From positions 1 through 5,684 of the forward strand of contig JALHPH010000128.1 in assembly GCA_022842565.1 (NCBI GenBank): 5,684 bases of DNA. Direction: 5' to 3'. The position numbers and the translations under genes were made by a program. Origin of the DNA: Fimbriimonadaceae bacterium (lineage in GTDB: Bacteria; Armatimonadota; Fimbriimonadia; Fimbriimonadales; Fimbriimonadaceae). The stretch's first letter is position 1. Every line of letters starts with the position of its first letter. The notes under the pieces were generated by a model. The model was not told the origin of the DNA, made no database searches, and saw nothing but the letters and a program-made list of their open reading frames with translations. Shown here piece after piece: positions 4,813 through 5,684 of the stretch.

Positions 4813-5684
4813 ATGAAAAACACGCTTCTTATTTTATCACTGTGCGCGCTCGGGGTCGCCGCCCAGGCGGTGCAACCCGTTGTCATTATCGCCACTGAAG
4901 GTATTCCCGCCACCGGCTCGGGAGGACTCAACGTGATTTCTGTGAACAACCCTGCCGTGACCCCCGGCGGCAAGATTGGATTCGCTGTGGGGATGGGCCC
5001 CGCCGCATCCACGACTGACCACGGGCTCTTCCGAGACAACCAGGTCATCTTTAATGGCACCGTGAATGGTTTCACTGGAACTGAGGGTTCGGTTGGAATC
5101 CTCGAGACTGGAGAAATCATGTACAGCCCGGCGACCGCTGGCGGAGACGCCGTGGTTTCTAACCTGAACGGCATCATTCTTCAAGAAACTGATCCAGCAC
5201 CTGGCTTCATGGGTCTGTTCAGCCGGTTCAACAGCAGACCCTCGGCCGCCGCAACTTCGGGTGAGTTTTTCTGGATTGGTGGACTCACGAACGTCCAGGG
5301 CGGTTCCACACAGAATCGCGTGTTCTACCGCCGCTCGTCGGCAGGAAGCACCACGCCTGTCATGTCGACAACAAGCCCCATTCTGGGCGTACCCTGGGCA
5401 GGCTCGGGCGGTGCGGGACTGCTGTTCGACTATGATGTTTCCGCGAACGGCAGAAACCTCTTGAACATCTGTAACCTGACGGTGTCGGCTGGTGCCCGAC
5501 AACACCTCGTGCTGAACGGCACGTCGGCAGTGCTTCGCCAAGGAGACCCCGCGCCCAACGCGACGATTCCTGGACAAGCGAATGGCACTTTCGCGCAGCC
5601 CCACATTAACAATGCTGGTCAATGGGCGGTTCGGACCACGTTGATTTTGTCGCCAAATCCAACGCTCAACGAGATCGGAAGAGC
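4813..5684 (+). CDS. Secreted repeat protein of unknown function, 3'-truncated by the contig end
   Basis: The frame is open from ATG 4813 to the window edge, giving 290 codons with no stop; the last four come from adapter sequence. Residues 1-19 form a signal peptide: Lys2, a hydrophobic core LLILSLCALGVAA, and an AQA cleavage site before Val20. The mature part is rich in Gly, Asn, Thr and Ser and predicted to be beta-rich. Three degenerate units recur about 100-120 residues apart: GIPATG (30-35) leading to NNPAVTPGGKIGFAV; TDPAPGF (126-132) leading to SAAATSGEFFWIGG; and LVLNGTSAVLRQGDPAPN (232-249) leading to INNAGQWAV (265-273). This resembles large surface or exported repeat proteins of Planctomycetes and related phyla, some ending in PEP-CTERM-like anchors, but the C-terminus is missing here. 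No catalytic motif is seen. It is transcribed divergently from the LipM-like gene. The function is unknown; I am sure of the coding frame and export signal, less of the family. Confidence 0.82.
   Translation, partial: MKNTLLILSLCALGVAAQAVQPVVIIATEGIPATGSGGLNVISVNNPAVTPGGKIGFAVGMGPAASTTDHGLFRDNQVIFNGTVNGFTGTEGSVGILETGEIMYSPATAGGDAVVSNLNGIILQETDPAPGFMGLFSRFNSRPSAAATSGEFFWIGGLTNVQGGSTQNRVFYRRSSAGSTTPVMSTTSPILGVPWAGSGGAGLLFDYDVSANGRNLLNICNLTVSAGARQHLVLNGTSAVLRQGDPAPNATIPGQANGTFAQPHINNAGQWAVRTTLILSPNPTLNEIGR
5672..5684. other. Untrimmed Illumina TruSeq adapter stem (assembly artefact)
   Basis: The last 13 bases, AGATCGGAAGAGC, are identical to the common Illumina TruSeq adapter start and are flush with the sequence end. 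A chance match of 13 bases at exactly the end is very unlikely. The bases should be masked. The genuine sequence ends at or just before 5671. Confidence 0.95.

Noticed and set aside
4837..5622. Long minus-strand open frame (261 codons) opposite the secreted protein
   Set aside because: Its translation is Arg/Ser/Cys-rich with no recognisable domain. The plus strand carries a signal peptide and repeat units in the same place, so this is an antisense shadow.

Overview
The window looks like a moderately GC-rich draft or metagenomic bacterial contig. It holds ordinary chromosomal genes: succinyl-CoA synthetase, a cysteine desulfurase, the primary sigma factor and a lipoyl-pathway acyltransferase. 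Host lineage cannot be proven from sequence alone. The RpoD with a short acidic N-terminus, the LipM-type acyltransferase and the secreted repeat protein would fit Armatimonadota (Fimbriimonadia-like) or a neighbouring phylum; this is a tentative inference. The last 13 bases are the Illumina TruSeq adapter stem, so the right edge is a contig end with untrimmed adapter and not genome.

Left block (1-1858, + strand): the 3' end of sucD, a RimJ/RimL-like GNAT acetyltransferase and a compact PLP cysteine desulfurase follow one another with gaps of 5 and 6 bases, which suggests one transcript. Then comes a 268-base non-coding stretch, the rpoD leader. It contains a sigma-54-like -24/-12 match, inverted and direct repeats and two possible very short leader ORFs.

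Middle block (2127-4074, + strand): rpoD has a good Shine-Dalgarno and its own Rho-independent terminator. Only 5 bases after the terminator T-tract an AraC-type DNA-binding-domain-only protein begins. It overlaps a VOC (glyoxalase-fold) protein, making a probable two-gene unit. The VOC gene overlaps tail-to-tail by 51 bases with a minus-strand LipM-like octanoyl/lipoyl transferase.

Right block (4720-5684): a 93-base divergent intergenic region carries a perfect 17-base palindrome three bases from the transferase start codon. To its right begins a large secreted protein with a signal peptide and degenerate internal repeats, cut by the contig end.

Succinyl-CoA synthetase (TCA cycle), cysteine desulfurase (sulfur donation) and the lipoyl-pathway enzyme (2-oxoacid dehydrogenases) are loosely linked by central metabolism, but nothing here shows a dedicated joint pathway. 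I found no mobile element, CRISPR array, RNA gene or defence system, and no clear case for a wholly new system. The most useful observations are the adapter tail, the palindrome in the divergent promoter region, the structured rpoD leader and the AraC-VOC pair.
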